A stretch of 64,000 bases of DNA from a virus. Below the pieces are notes generated by a model, which worked only from the letters and a program-made list of their open reading frames with translations, did not search any database and was not told where the DNA came from. Shown here piece by piece: positions 23,495 through 31,199 of this stretch. Numbering within the stretch: position 1 is the first letter of the stretch; each line of letters opens with the position of its first letter. The stretch is taken from the IMG/VR virus record IMGVR_UViG_3300025889_000076, positions 78,149 to 142,148 of that record; one strand, given 5' to 3'. The position numbers and the translations under genes were made by a program.

Positions 23495-24143
23495 ACTCAA
23501 TTCCTTGATTAAATTCTTCAGATTTATTGATATAAGAAGAAGCGTTTATAAAAGTAATCCCGTCACGATCTAGCCTACCGTAATTATAACAGTCTGGCTC
23601 GTCGTGAATATGTCCAAAGGCATGAATCATTGGTTTAATTTCAAGCACTTTATTCATCAGGCTTTTACATCCAGAGTGGATATATCGTTTTCTTTTATTC
23701 TTGTCCTCACAAACATCAAGAATTCCTTTTGGAGGACCATGAGTAACTAGAATGTCACATTTAGGAACAGAATCCCATACTACCTGCATCCTGTTATGTT
23801 TCTTCATATAAGCCCAGTTATTCCCATACGTAGGAGTATACGGAGATCCAAAAATTATAAGACCTTCTATACTGGTTGCTTCATGTATTAAGAACTTTAC
23901 ATTTGGGTAATTTTCACGCCTGATTAATCCTGCTTCTATCGCAGTAGAATGATTTCCCGGAACAAAGATCTTGTGTTCAACATCAAGTTTTGAAAACCAT
24001 TCAAAAAATTTGTGAGATTCCCCTTCATTTATATGTGGGTTCTTATGATTAGACTCATCACCACAACAAATGATTACGTCAGTATTTGGGACGTATATTT
24101 TTTCGTGATTACCGTGAGTATCACTTATAAAAAAAAGATCCAT
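23484..24143 (-). CDS. Calcineurin-like metallophosphoesterase
   Basis: 219 residues. I-S-D-T-H-G-N (DxH), I-I-C-C-G-D-E-S (GDxx), V-P-G-N-H-S (GNH), T-H-G-P-P-K-G and A-F-G-H-I-H give the complete metal-ligand series. No signal peptide, so cytoplasmic. The substrate is unknown; a nucleotide-sugar or phosphosugar is possible. Confidence 0.8.
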   Translation of the reverse strand: MDLFFISDTHGNHEKIYVPNTDVIICCGDESNHKNPHINEGESHKFFEWFSKLDVEHKIFVPGNHSTAIEAGLIRRENYPNVKFLIHEATSIEGLIIFGSPYTPTYGNNWAYMKKHNRMQVVWDSVPKCDILVTHGPPKGILDVCEDKNKRKRYIHSGCKSLMNKVLEIKPMIHAFGHIHDEPDCYNYGRLDRDGITFINASSYINKSEEFNQGIEYEY

Positions 24144-24285
24144 AGTATTCTTTTATAATAGGAGTATGATAATTATTATGAGTAATTCTATATTTATTAA
24201 AATTTTCTCTATTAAAATCATAATCTAGTATTTTATCATTAATACTAAAAAATAAATCAACTATAACATTATCTATTTTCGACAT
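24121..24285 (-). CDS. Small hypothetical protein
   Basis: 54 residues from ATG 24285, acidic N-terminal half and Tyr/Asn-rich C-terminal half, overlapping the metallophosphatase start by 23 nt. No strong ribosome-binding site. No family recognised. Confidence 0.4.
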   Translation of the reverse strand: MSKIDNVIVDLFFSINDKILDYDFNRENFNKYRITHNNYHTPIIKEYYGSFFYK

Positions 24286-24317
24286 TAAAAATTCTCATTT
24301 CTGGTAAAAGAGAAAGG

Positions 24318-24527
24318 CTATCTTCTGTAGCCATAGGGGATTGCCAAGTATTCTTGGTGGGAGAACTCCGGATTGACAAGGGGAAGATTATTATCCTCAT
24401 AATATTTCCGGATAGCCTTCTCTCTGCATTCCCGACAAGCCACCTTTAAATGCCGGACGGCATACCTATTCACTAACATGTCCGCCTCAGTGTACTTATT
24501 TACATAACATCTAGGACAAATATCCAT
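24318..24527 (-). CDS. Small zinc-ribbon protein
   Basis: 69 residues from ATG 24527; a GTG at 24575 with GAGAG upstream would add 16 residues. C-P-R-C near the start and C-R-E-C about 27 residues later form a zinc ribbon. First gene of the minus-strand cluster, so a regulatory role is possible but unproven. Confidence 0.5.
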   Translation of the reverse strand: MDICPRCYVNKYTEADMLVNRYAVRHLKVACRECREKAIRKYYEDNNLPLVNPEFSHQEYLAIPYGYRR

Positions 24528-24604
24528 TGTACGCAATTCGAACCAAACAAGTGAGAATTGATAGTTTCTAAACACAGTACTCTCTGTATGTCACCCCTGC
24601 CTTT

Positions 24605-24633
24605 ATCTTTTACAAGAAAAATTACATTGTCAA
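24605..24633 (-). promoter_or_regulatory. Possible promoter for the minus-strand cluster
   Basis: A perfect TTGACA on the minus strand (24633-24628), 17-nt spacer, then AAAGAT (24610-24605), a weak -10. It faces the zinc-ribbon gene and the whole sugar cluster. The inverted repeat at 24656 lies just upstream. Confidence 0.35.
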
Positions 24634-24655
24634 GGAAGCCGACTAGGCTGACGCC

Positions 24656-24695
24656 ATTTGTCTTGGTAAACGAAGTTTACATAAACAAGACAAAT
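24656..24695. repeat. Nested inverted repeat
   Basis: Outer arms ATTTGTCTTG and CAAGACAAAT (10 bp, perfect), inner arms GTAAAC and GTTTAC around GAA. It may be an operator or a structured element. No T-run follows, so it is not a standard terminator. Confidence 0.7.
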
Positions 24696-25096
24696 ACCCA
24701 CGGTAGTGTCCATTATTTAAAACTTAAAAAAAGTAAGATAGTGGAAACGGAATCCGTGCAGAGGAAAAACACTAAAACTAAAAGACCAGCAGAGTTCTTT
24801 GTATCGGAAATTTCGCTCCGGAGTCAGCTAGAGTGGCGTTTTTCTGCTGTCTCAACGGGAGACTCTGTAAGCTGGGAGACGCCGAACCAGCCGTTCTGTT
24901 AGTATAGCTCAGTTTTGCCAAAAAAGTTAGGATTTTTTAGAAAAATTGTTCGACTTGGCGGATATAGTCTGCTAAACTTCCTCAGATGACGACTGCCGCC
25001 AAGAGATCGGGTTTCGAAAGAATGTGTCTGCGAAAGCAGAGAAGGTGGACGCAGTGGCATAACGCCCCGGCAATAACCGGGCACGAAAGGTTGACG

Positions 25097-25399
25097 ATGA
25101 CTACACAAGCGAGCGGGCAGAGTGCTCCGAGTTCATTGCCTTGTTCTACGTCTTCGCCGGATCGCGGGCGATTGCCGGATTCGGTTTCCGACTTGAACTG
25201 GCAGGAGCACCGCCCAGGAACTGGGTACTACGACAACGACATACTATTGGCCGCAGTGCCCGTGAACGGCTCAACGGGTTGGGCGTATGAACTGGCTGTG
25301 ATTTCTGCGGTATTCAACGGCGATTATTTGGACTGGTACTGCAACGGTGAGTTGTGGGAATGGGCGATCGACGATGCTGAGTTCGTTGTGAGGATTTGA
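25097..25399 (+). CDS. Hypothetical protein in the GC-richer block
   Basis: 100 residues from ATG 25097, with AAAGG 6 nt upstream. A Ser/Pro-rich N-terminus (about 1-35) is followed by a compact acidic, Trp-rich half (Y-D-N-D-I-L-L-A-A-V, D-Y-L-D-W-Y-C-N-G-E-L-W-E-W). Base composition and codon use (GCG, CGG, GGG) differ clearly from the AT-rich genes around, suggesting recent acquisition. Confidence 0.5.
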   Translation: MTTQASGQSAPSSLPCSTSSPDRGRLPDSVSDLNWQEHRPGTGYYDNDILLAAVPVNGSTGWAYELAVISAVFNGDYLDWYCNGELWEWAIDDAEFVVRI

Positions 25400-25494
25400 C
25401 GTAGAACGCCCCACATCACCCGGTTGCGGCGGGTGACTTGGATTTCTAATTCCGCGTTCGACCGCAACTCGGGTGCATGTGTTTGTTCTTTTGG
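25400..25494 (+). other. attC-like imperfect palindrome between two small genes
   Basis: It starts directly after the 25399 stop with GTAGAAC and ends with GTTCTTTTGG 8 nt before the next ATG. Inside are GAACGC/GCGTTC arms and a 7-bp hairpin TCACCCG/CGGGTGA (25416-25436). Size, position between ORFs and the AAC...GTT ends resemble integron cassette attC sites, though no integrase is seen. Confidence 0.35.
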
Positions 25495-25501
25495 TGTACT
25501 G

Positions 25502-25747
25502 ATGGCACGTGGCATTTCATTGTCAGAAGCGATTGATGCGTCTGAGGCTGATTGGCAGTCGAAGCATGGGAAGTGCATGCTGTGCGAGGGCGGTCCGCCA
25601 AACGACAGCGGGCAACACTGTTACGATGGACACATTTCAGATTGCCCGAACGTGCGGGAGCCGTGCGGGCTGTGTCACGGCTGTCTGCCGCCGGGGGAGA
25701 TTTGCCGAGGCTGTAATCGGATGAACCCGTACGCATACCAGTGCTGA
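25502..25747 (+). CDS. Cysteine-rich small protein in the GC-richer block
   Basis: 81 residues from ATG 25502. Many Cys in pairs: C-M-L-C, C-G-L-C-H-G-C and C-R-G-C, suggesting one or more zinc sites. The gene is flanked by an 11-bp inverted repeat, GTTCTTTTGGT (25485-25495) and ACCAAAAGAAC (25747-25757), as a gene cassette would be. Confidence 0.5.
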   Translation: MARGISLSEAIDASEADWQSKHGKCMLCEGGPPNDSGQHCYDGHISDCPNVREPCGLCHGCLPPGEICRGCNRMNPYAYQC

Positions 25748-25757
25748 CCAAAAGAAC
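25747..25757. repeat. Right arm of the 11-bp inverted repeat flanking the Cys-rich gene
   Basis: ACCAAAAGAAC is the exact reverse complement of 25485-25495. CGTTTA-AGG-TAAACG follows at once, forming a small hairpin before the 25793 gene. Confidence 0.7.
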
Positions 25758-25792
25758 GTTTAAGGTAAACGGGTTGCCGGAAAGGGTTTTCA

Positions 25793-26179
25793 ATGTCAGA
25801 TTCAGCGTCGTCGGCAACTCCGGTTGACCGACTGGTTATGCCGCGTGTAGGCATCTATTTGGTGAGTCGAACGAGTTGCTGGGAAGGTCAGCCATGCGAC
25901 GAAGCCTACGAAGTAGAAATGATAAAGGTTGATCGTCGTACTGTTGACGACCCGAAGAAGATACCAGTCAACAACGGAACGGACGGAGATTGGTACGAAC
26001 GTGGAACAAATCATCGAATAGAAGACGGAAAAATCTGCCGTGATCTTGGGTTTTATAGTAGATGGGCGGTTCAGGTTAATGACATTATGGATTTTGTAGA
26101 CGATCACGGCTGTTGCGTGGTAAGCCGTGACAGCGAAGGATTCGCGACTATTGAGATCTATGACGATTATCGAGAGTAG
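25793..26179 (+). CDS. Hypothetical protein in the GC-richer block
   Basis: 128 residues from ATG 25793, GGAAAGGG about 7 nt upstream. Compact acidic protein with R-V-G-I-Y-L-V-S-R, Y-E-V-E-M-I-K-V-D-R and a C-terminal beta-rich part (G-C-C-V-V-S-R-D-S-E-G-F-A-T-I-E). No family recognised. Confidence 0.55.
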   Translation: MSDSASSATPVDRLVMPRVGIYLVSRTSCWEGQPCDEAYEVEMIKVDRRTVDDPKKIPVNNGTDGDWYERGTNHRIEDGKICRDLGFYSRWAVQVNDIMDFVDDHGCCVVSRDSEGFATIEIYDDYRE

Positions 26180-26190
26180 CAGATATAAAC

Positions 26191-26307
26191 ATGGTAATTT
26201 CAAACGACGATTATCCGTCACTCAAGTTTACTAAAGGTAAGCCAGATGTCTTGGAAACGTTTTGCTGTCAGAATTGTAAGATATCTGTTTCCGTGGATGG
26301 TAATTGA
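26191..26307 (+). CDS. Possible short ORF or broken 5' part of the 26246 gene
   Basis: 38 residues from ATG 26191 with a C-C-Q-N-C zinc-type motif. Its composition fits the block. It may be the original N-terminus of the following gene, separated by a frameshift. Confidence 0.3.
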   Translation: MVISNDDYPSLKFTKGKPDVLETFCCQNCKISVSVDGN

Positions 26308-26542
26308 GCATCCCGTAATGAGTTTGACTGAGTTCAATCAAATGGAGCTTTGGCGGTGGTGTATGCCGGAAGAGTTTTCGTTTGGACAGTCGGGCTTAGA
26401 AGACACATTACAGCCTATACCTCCACGTTTCAGGAAATGCAACCGGGATTTAGATGTAGCGGCGAGAACACATCGACTTCGCGTTCAAATTGCGTTGTTG
26501 CGGAAACAGATGGGATGTCCACCGATTTATTGGAAAAATTAG
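26246..26542 (+). CDS. Hypothetical protein in the GC-richer block
   Basis: 98 residues from ATG 26246. The part from H-P-V-M-S-L-T-E-F through R-R/L-R-V-Q-I-A-L-L-R-K looks genuine. The N-terminal 25 residues overlap another readable frame, ATG 26191 to TGA 26307 (38 codons, with C-C-Q-N-C), so the true 5' end may be different or the gene may contain a frameshift near 26300. Confidence 0.4.
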   Translation: MSWKRFAVRIVRYLFPWMVIEHPVMSLTEFNQMELWRWCMPEEFSFGQSGLEDTLQPIPPRFRKCNRDLDVAARTHRLRVQIALLRKQMGCPPIYWKN

Positions 26543-26665
26543 TTATGAAAATTAAAACTTTTATAATGAAGCTGAAGTGACTAAGTTGGGGGGATAAACT
26601 GAATGAGTTTCTAGGTTCCAGATGAGGAAAAAATGAGTACAGGCGAATATAAGAATTGAGGTTTT

Positions 26666-26908
26666 ATGGACAATAAATCAAAATTAAATTATGCAGTTGA
26701 TTGGTTTACTAATCTATCTTCAAAACAGCAATCTGAAGTAGTACGTGAATTATTTCATCATGCAATCACTTCCGAATGGATTAATGTTTGGAGTTTAGAA
26801 GACCGGAAAGAAATGGTTGAAGATGAAGGATTTAGCCAAGCAGAGGTCGATGCTCCTTATTTTACAACATGTGGTGAACCACTAGTTTCATTAGATGAGA
26901 GTAATTAA
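26666..26908 (+). CDS. Small acidic hypothetical protein
   Basis: 80 residues, helical; W-F-T-N-L-S-S-K-Q-Q-S-E-V-V-R-E near the start. GAGG upstream of the ATG. AT-rich codon use returns here. Confidence 0.55.
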   Translation: MDNKSKLNYAVDWFTNLSSKQQSEVVRELFHHAITSEWINVWSLEDRKEMVEDEGFSQAEVDAPYFTTCGEPLVSLDESN

Positions 26909-26912
26909 AGTT

Positions 26913-27074
26913 ATGAATAATGAAGATTTCTTAGCTGAAAAAGAAAAAAGAATACAGTTGTACATAGAACGTGCATCAAGAGAATGTGACCTGTTCAGTG
27001 GAGAACCTATCAAGAAAGAGGTGAAACTAAATAAAGAAGAAATTTCATGGCTAAAAAGCATTGGACTTAAGTAA
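26913..27074 (+). CDS. Small charged helical protein
   Basis: 53 residues from ATG 26913, Lys/Glu-rich, ending I-S-W-L-K-S-I-G-L-K. It lies 4 nt after the previous gene, just before the TTGACA at 27077. Confidence 0.5.
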   Translation: MNNEDFLAEKEKRIQLYIERASRECDLFSGEPIKKEVKLNKEEISWLKSIGLK

Positions 27075-27125
27075 TCTTGACAAAATTTTGAGAATTCACC
27101 GCACTCTAACCGAAAGCAGGATATA

Positions 27126-27359
27126 ATGAGGACAGAAGAAAAATCGGAGTACTTGAACTTGATTTTTGAGTTACTTGGTAATCCAAATCAAGAACTGAAG
27201 TCTGCATTAGGACTTATTAAAACTCAGAACTTAGTATATTTAGCTAAGTCAGTATCCGATCTTCTAGGCAAAGAAATGCCTGAATTTCCAACACGCACTC
27301 AAGTGCAAAGATCAAGATTATCTTTTTTAGAAACAGGACAAACAGATGAATCAGACTAA
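27126..27359 (+). CDS. Small hypothetical protein
   Basis: 77 residues, helical, with an Arg/Gln-rich C-terminal third. GCAGGATATA upstream offers both AGGA and a TATAAT sequence. It overlaps the next ORF by 14 nt. No family recognised. Confidence 0.5.
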   Translation: MRTEEKSEYLNLIFELLGNPNQELKSALGLIKTQNLVYLAKSVSDLLGKEMPEFPTRTQVQRSRLSFLETGQTDESD

Positions 27360-27654
27360 ATTTATTGAGGAACTATCATTAGTTTCTAACAGCTACTCTT
27401 GGACTCATAATGGGACAAGTTTGTTGGGGGTTGCAAAAAACGGACATGACCGTGGAGCAATCTTTAATCCTGTCACAGCACTTGCCCGATCTAAACGTCT
27501 TGGTTCCTTCCAGAATACTTCTCAAGGAACTAAGAATGCCGCTAAGGCTTTGGGTCTATCCAGTATTACTTTGGCATCTGTTCTATCTTCTGAGAATCGC
27601 GGAAACGCTCAAGTTGTTAGGGGTAGAATGTTGAACAAACTCGGAGTCTCATGA
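27346..27654 (+). CDS. Small hypothetical protein, possibly nucleic-acid binding
   Basis: 102 residues. N-P-V-T-A-L-A-R-S-K-R followed by A-A-K-A-L-G-L-S-S-I-T-L-A-S-V-L could be a helix-turn-helix, but this is weak. ATGA-type overlap with the next gene. Confidence 0.45.
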   Translation: MNQTKFIEELSLVSNSYSWTHNGTSLLGVAKNGHDRGAIFNPVTALARSKRLGSFQNTSQGTKNAAKALGLSSITLASVLSSENRGNAQVVRGRMLNKLGVS

Positions 27655-27998
27655 GTCACTATTTAATTACAGAAACACAGGTTGTATCTGTTGAATACTT
27701 AGTCAGGGCTGACTCCTTAGTGCAAGCTAAGGCAAAAGCTAAGGTCATAGACCAAGATGTTGTAGAACTAACGAGTCATCCTGATTTTATTAAAACAGTT
27801 TCTTATGATGGAAAAAAAGTAGATAAGGATGAAAATGATCCTGTCATAGTAGCCGCTATTAAAACAGTAGAGGCTAATTATGAAATCATTGAACCCGATC
27901 CTCCGAAAAAGCCGGTAAAAAGAAGAGGGGCAAAAGCGGAGAAAGAAAATGCTAGGGTTTTACTTGAATTAGTAGAGAGGAAAAATGGGACTAAATAA
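27651..27998 (+). CDS. Hypothetical protein
   Basis: 115 residues. N-terminal half beta/alpha (V-E-Y-L-V-R-A-D-S-L-V-Q-A-K-A-K-A), then a basic Pro/Lys linker (P-P-K-K-P-V-K-R-R-G-A-K-A-E). It overlaps ssb by 14 nt and may work with it. Confidence 0.5.
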   Translation: MSHYLITETQVVSVEYLVRADSLVQAKAKAKVIDQDVVELTSHPDFIKTVSYDGKKVDKDENDPVIVAAIKTVEANYEIIEPDPPKKPVKRRGAKAEKENARVLLELVERKNGTK

Positions 27999-28296
27999 TA
28001 TAAGTCTTGTTGGTGTAGCTGTTAGTGATTATCGACCAATAAAAGATACTTTTGGTGTTTTTCGTATGGTAAATAATTATCGTCGGAAATCAGAAGAGAG
28101 TCTTTTTATTGACGTTAAGGTGTTCGATAAACTGGCAGAAATTTGTTATGACCATATTAAAAAAGGAACAAGAGTTGAAGTATCTGGAAGATTAAGTTTT
28201 AGAGTCACTGAAAAGGATGGTAAGAAATATCAAGACTATTCAATAGTCGCAAATGATGTTGGCTTTAGCAATACTTTTGAAAATGAGGAAGAATAG
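27985..28296 (+). CDS. ssb: Single-stranded DNA-binding protein (SSB-type OB fold)
   Basis: 103 residues. N-N-I-S-L-V-G-V-A, F-I-D-V-K-V-F-D-K-L-A-E-I-C, K-K-G-T-R-V-E-V-S-G-R-L and Y-S-I-V-A-N-D-V-G-F follow the bacterial SSB fold in order. The tail ends F-E-N-E-E-E: acidic, but without the usual D-D-I-P-F. It protects ssDNA during phage replication. Confidence 0.75.
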   Translation: MGLNNISLVGVAVSDYRPIKDTFGVFRMVNNYRRKSEESLFIDVKVFDKLAEICYDHIKKGTRVEVSGRLSFRVTEKDGKKYQDYSIVANDVGFSNTFENEEE

Positions 28297-28297
28297 T

Positions 28298-28627
28298 ATG
28301 AACAATAGATCACAAATTATGTTTGATGGTATTTTGATTGTGATTTTGAGTTTTATGGGGCATTATTGCATCAATGTTAATAACCATCTGGTTATGAGTG
28401 AGCAGCGAAATAATATCAATGAAGATCAGATTCGTGATATGGTAGTTCAACTGATCAATCAAAACCGTGATGATAACTTGGAGTTAGCGAAGAACCAAGG
28501 TCATCTAGAAGGCTTGATGACAATCCAAGAGCCTAAAGAGAAAAAAGCATATATGGATATCTGGCACGCTGGATACTATAATGGGATTGAACAGCAAAAA
28601 CAAGAAAATCGTTTAGTTTCTGAATAA
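28298..28627 (+). CDS. Membrane-anchored hypothetical protein
   Basis: 109 residues from ATG 28298 with GAGGAAG upstream. One N-terminal hydrophobic segment (about 8-27), then a hydrophilic, Gln/Asn-rich helical part. Last gene before the terminator at 28633. Confidence 0.5.
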   Translation: MNNRSQIMFDGILIVILSFMGHYCINVNNHLVMSEQRNNINEDQIRDMVVQLINQNRDDNLELAKNQGHLEGLMTIQEPKEKKAYMDIWHAGYYNGIEQQKQENRLVSE

Positions 28628-28632
28628 TTTTG

Positions 28633-28679
28633 AAGGGCTGCTACAGGTGTTTACATTATCCTGTGGTAGCCCTTTTTTT
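28633..28679 (+). terminator. Rho-independent terminator
   Basis: AAGGGCTGCTACAGG pairs with CCTGTGGTAGCCCTT around a 12-nt loop, followed by seven T. It separates the 26.6-28.6 kb genes from thyX. Confidence 0.9.
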
Positions 28680-28711
28680 GTGCTATAAAAAGATAGAATA
28701 TCATAAATACA

Positions 28712-29434
28712 ATGGAACAATTTAAAAACGAAGTAGAACTGTTAGGGTATTATGGCAGTGATGAAGTTATCGCATGTTCCGCTTGGACAAGTACATCTCG
28801 TAATCTCACGGAAGAAAAAAGAGATAGGATTCCGAAACTAATTAATGATCTCTGGTTGGCTGGTCACGAAACGCCCTTTGAAAAAGCCACGGTTCACTTT
28901 CTTGTTAATACTGATATAGCATCACATATTCATTTGTTAAAGCATAGGATTTCCAGTCTGAATGCTGAGAGTGCTAGGTATAAAGAATTAAAAGAGGATA
29001 AATATTATCTGCCTGAAGATTGGGATTGTATCAACATTAATTTAGATTGGGATAATGTTAAAGATGAACATGGGTTTCATTTAGGTGTCCCATTTAAATG
29101 TGCTGAAGTCAAAGACTGGAACGATATGCTTGGATGGTATACAAGATTGGGGAATTTTTTATACCATAGTGCCGTCAAAGATCTTGAACCAGTATTGGGA
29201 CGCAAGCGAGCAAAAGAGTCAGCAAGATTCTTCAAGACCTACAACAGCCAGATTCAAGCCGATGTAATGTTCAACATGAGATCTTTTGCGAATTTCCTTA
29301 AGCTTAGAAATTCAGAACATGCACAGGTAGAGATCCGAGAAGTAGCACAAAAAATGTTAGAGCTTGTATCTAATATTGATGGCAATCCATTTCAACATAC
29401 AATAACAGCTTTTAACAATAGGAGTAATTTGTGA
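28712..29434 (+). CDS. thyX: Flavin-dependent thymidylate synthase
   Basis: 240 residues, full length. K-H-R-I-S-S-L-N-A-E-S-A-R-Y near 75-88 is the ThyX signature (RHRxxSxxxxSxRY, Lys replacing the first Arg), binding FAD and dUMP. R-K-R-A-K-E and the late F-L-K-L-R-N-S-E-H-A-Q-V-E-I-R are also typical. It makes dTMP from dUMP with methylene-tetrahydrofolate and NADPH, independent of dihydrofolate reductase. Confidence 0.92.
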   Translation: MEQFKNEVELLGYYGSDEVIACSAWTSTSRNLTEEKRDRIPKLINDLWLAGHETPFEKATVHFLVNTDIASHIHLLKHRISSLNAESARYKELKEDKYYLPEDWDCININLDWDNVKDEHGFHLGVPFKCAEVKDWNDMLGWYTRLGNFLYHSAVKDLEPVLGRKRAKESARFFKTYNSQIQADVMFNMRSFANFLKLRNSEHAQVEIREVAQKMLELVSNIDGNPFQHTITAFNNRSNL

Positions 29435-29550
29435 TGAGCAATAAACCTTGTTCGTTCAGCGAATTGGCTTCGAATTTTGCGTGGACTCTTTTAACAGCTT
29501 TTTTAATTTGGTTGTCGGTAGTATCTCTAATTATTAGAAAGATGTATTAA
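29434..29550 (+). CDS. Very small membrane protein
   Basis: 38 residues from ATG 29434, with GGAG 9-10 nt upstream. One transmembrane helix (about 15-33). TAATG overlap with the next gene. Confidence 0.5.
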   Translation: MSNKPCSFSELASNFAWTLLTAFLIWLSVVSLIIRKMY

Positions 29551-29762
29551 TGGCGAAAAATAAATATAAAGATCACAAATCAAAAGCTGTTACAGTTATA
29601 AGTACCCCAAGTTTTTATGGAAGTCACGCCTCAATGGTTGTTGAAGATTTGGGAGATGTGGTTGTTTGTAAGGATGATCGTGGCGAATACAAGACGCTGA
29701 AAAACAGGCTGGATAATGGACTGGCTGACCCAAGTAGGAACAATCAAAAGAGGTTCTTATAA
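29550..29762 (+). CDS. Small basic protein
   Basis: 70 residues, Lys/Arg-rich at both ends with a central acidic beta-type stretch (S-M-V-V-E-D-L-G-D-V-V-V-C-K-D-D). No family recognised. Confidence 0.5.
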   Translation: MAKNKYKDHKSKAVTVISTPSFYGSHASMVVEDLGDVVVCKDDRGEYKTLKNRLDNGLADPSRNNQKRFL

Positions 29763-29763
29763 T

Positions 29764-29964
29764 ATGAATAAAATGAGAAATAAATTGAAGGAACATATTA
29801 GAAAAAATATAGACGATGTAAAAATATCTATTGATATATTTAATGAAAAACCATATTATGTTAGAAACTTTATAGCCGAAAAAGGTCTAGAGTATACACC
29901 AGATCAATTAAATAAGATGATGTGTATAATAAAAGAACTGGTAGAGGAAATTAATAATGAGTAA
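29764..29964 (+). CDS. Small helical protein
   Basis: 66 residues from ATG 29764. Amphipathic and charged. An earlier in-frame start at 29716 lies inside the previous gene and is less likely. Confidence 0.5.
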   Translation: MNKMRNKLKEHIRKNIDDVKISIDIFNEKPYYVRNFIAEKGLEYTPDQLNKMMCIIKELVEEINNE

Positions 29965-30127
29965 GAAAAAAAGAGACTTGAAAAAAAAGAAGGCAAAGAA
30001 ATTAAGAGCTAAAACAAAAGTCATGAAGCGTAGAGAATTAATTCGTGAAGAGTCTAAAACAGCAAAAGAACTTTCAAAATTAAAATATGAGAATCGAGAA
30101 AGGTTAGAGCCTATTAGAAATGAATAA
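29957..30127 (+). CDS. Very basic small protein
   Basis: 56 residues from ATG 29957; about half are Lys or Arg, mostly in the first 30 positions. Could bind nucleic acid. It starts with an 8-nt overlap (ATGAGTAA) and ends with another (ATGAATAA at 30120). Confidence 0.5.
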   Translation: MSKKKRDLKKKKAKKLRAKTKVMKRRELIREESKTAKELSKLKYENRERLEPIRNE

Positions 30128-30365
30128 ATATTATGTACAATCAGGAGATATCAAGTCTGTAATTCACGCTAAGTCTGATAGAGAAGCTTGTTATACCCTG
30201 CTGAAAAAACACATGTCTAACGATCTAATGATTAGTCAGGCTTTTGTGGTTAGTCAGCGGGGTTTCCCATTGGATAGAGAGCCTTTTGTTATGGATACGA
30301 CTGAAGCTATATTCTCTTCAGTAGAAATTTATGAAGACTTTAAAAACATAGAAAAACATTTATGA
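30120..30365 (+). CDS. Small hypothetical protein
   Basis: 81 residues. Y-Y-V-Q-S-G-D-I-K-S-V-I-H-A-K-S-D-R-E-A-C at the start resembles small phage proteins with an alpha/beta fold similar to 27651, also with V-x-A-x-S/D near the start. Function unknown. Confidence 0.5.
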   Translation: MNKYYVQSGDIKSVIHAKSDREACYTLLKKHMSNDLMISQAFVVSQRGFPLDREPFVMDTTEAIFSSVEIYEDFKNIEKHL

Positions 30366-30922
30366 ACAGATTAAAAAACTCATTAGTATATTTGTCTGGA
30401 CCGATGGATCGTGTAGTCGATTGGAATGATGCCGTTACTTGGCGAAATGATCTTAAAGAGTTCCTGTTTAATAAAAACGTAGGGGTATTAGACCCTTGCG
30501 ATAAGGCTTGTGCCTTTGGTGTAGAAAATGAAGGAACTAGGGATTTAATTAATAAATTAAAAGAGGAAGAGAGATATGATGAGATAGTAGAGACCATGAA
30601 GCCTATATGCTCCATTGACCTAAGAATGGTAGATATTGCACATTTTATTATTTTGTATATCGATTTAGATGTATTTATGACCGGATCTTTTCATGAATCA
30701 TTTATGGGTATTGCTCAGAAGAAACCAGTTTTAGTGGTTTGCAAGCAAGGTAAGAAGAATATCCCCAACTGGATGTTCGGGGTAAATCCTCATGAACTCA
30801 TGTTTTCGAACTGGATTGAATTAAAAGATTATCTCCAATATATTGACACGGCTGAAATAGTCGAACATTTTAAACGATGGAGATTTATTGATATGGATTA
30901 TGTTTATGGCAAAACCTCATGA
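30362..30922 (+). CDS. Nucleoside 2-deoxyribosyltransferase-like protein
   Basis: 186 residues. V-Y-L-S-G-P-M-D near 9, W-R-N-D-L-K-E-F, then D-L-R-M-V-D-I-A-H-F-I-I near 88 and G-S-F-H-E-S-F-M-G-I-A-Q (base/ribose Glu) follow the family pattern. Such proteins exchange or remove bases from deoxynucleosides or deoxynucleotides, which fits the nearby thyX and later nucleotide genes. Confidence 0.65.
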   Translation: MNRLKNSLVYLSGPMDRVVDWNDAVTWRNDLKEFLFNKNVGVLDPCDKACAFGVENEGTRDLINKLKEEERYDEIVETMKPICSIDLRMVDIAHFIILYIDLDVFMTGSFHESFMGIAQKKPVLVVCKQGKKNIPNWMFGVNPHELMFSNWIELKDYLQYIDTAEIVEHFKRWRFIDMDYVYGKTS

Positions 30923-31199
30923 AGTAGACACTAGATTAATTATAGAATTTTTTGAAGACAAGCATACTCAATCTGAGGCTTTTAATTATATTAGCCTTAT
31001 TAGAGCATATGATAGGTCTAAACCAAAAAATGAATCGCTACTATTAGAAGCTAATAATATAGCTCTAAACATGGCGTCACTCACACCTTATGATGAAGTC
31101 ATATTGGATGGCAAATTAACTACATCAGTTAATGACATTATGCTGGTAACATGTTTATATTTAAATGAACTAGGGATTATTCCAAGTTATGAAAAATAG
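30906..31199 (+). CDS. Hypothetical protein
   Basis: 97 residues from ATG 30906; a TTG at 30888 with GGAG 5 nt upstream is an alternative. Helical with no known motif. Overlaps the glycosyltransferase start by 11 nt. Confidence 0.5.
   Translation: MAKPHEVDTRLIIEFFEDKHTQSEAFNYISLIRAYDRSKPKNESLLLEANNIALNMASLTPYDEVILDGKLTTSVNDIMLVTCLYLNELGIIPSYEK

Larger units (their letters stand above)
24528..25096. other. Divergent intergenic region between the minus and plus gene blocks
   Basis: About 570 nt with no convincing gene. It holds a minus-strand TTGACA at 24633-24628, a nested inverted repeat at 24656-24695, the short palindrome ACGGAATCCGT near 24748, and from about 24780 rightward a less AT-rich sequence. 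Transcription probably starts here in both directions. Confidence 0.6.

Noticed and set aside
24536-24560. TTCGAA-type T-loop as tRNA evidence
   Set aside because: Flanking bases cannot form the T-stem or an acceptor stem; I saw no tRNA elsewhere, though an unaided scan can miss one.
24558-24902. 114-aa plus-strand ORF in the divergent region
   Set aside because: Composition is not protein-like, no ribosome-binding site, and it runs across the inverted repeat.
27077-27125. TTGACA before 27126 as a full promoter
   Set aside because: No -10 at normal spacing; the TATAAT at about 27120 is too far away and overlaps the start region.
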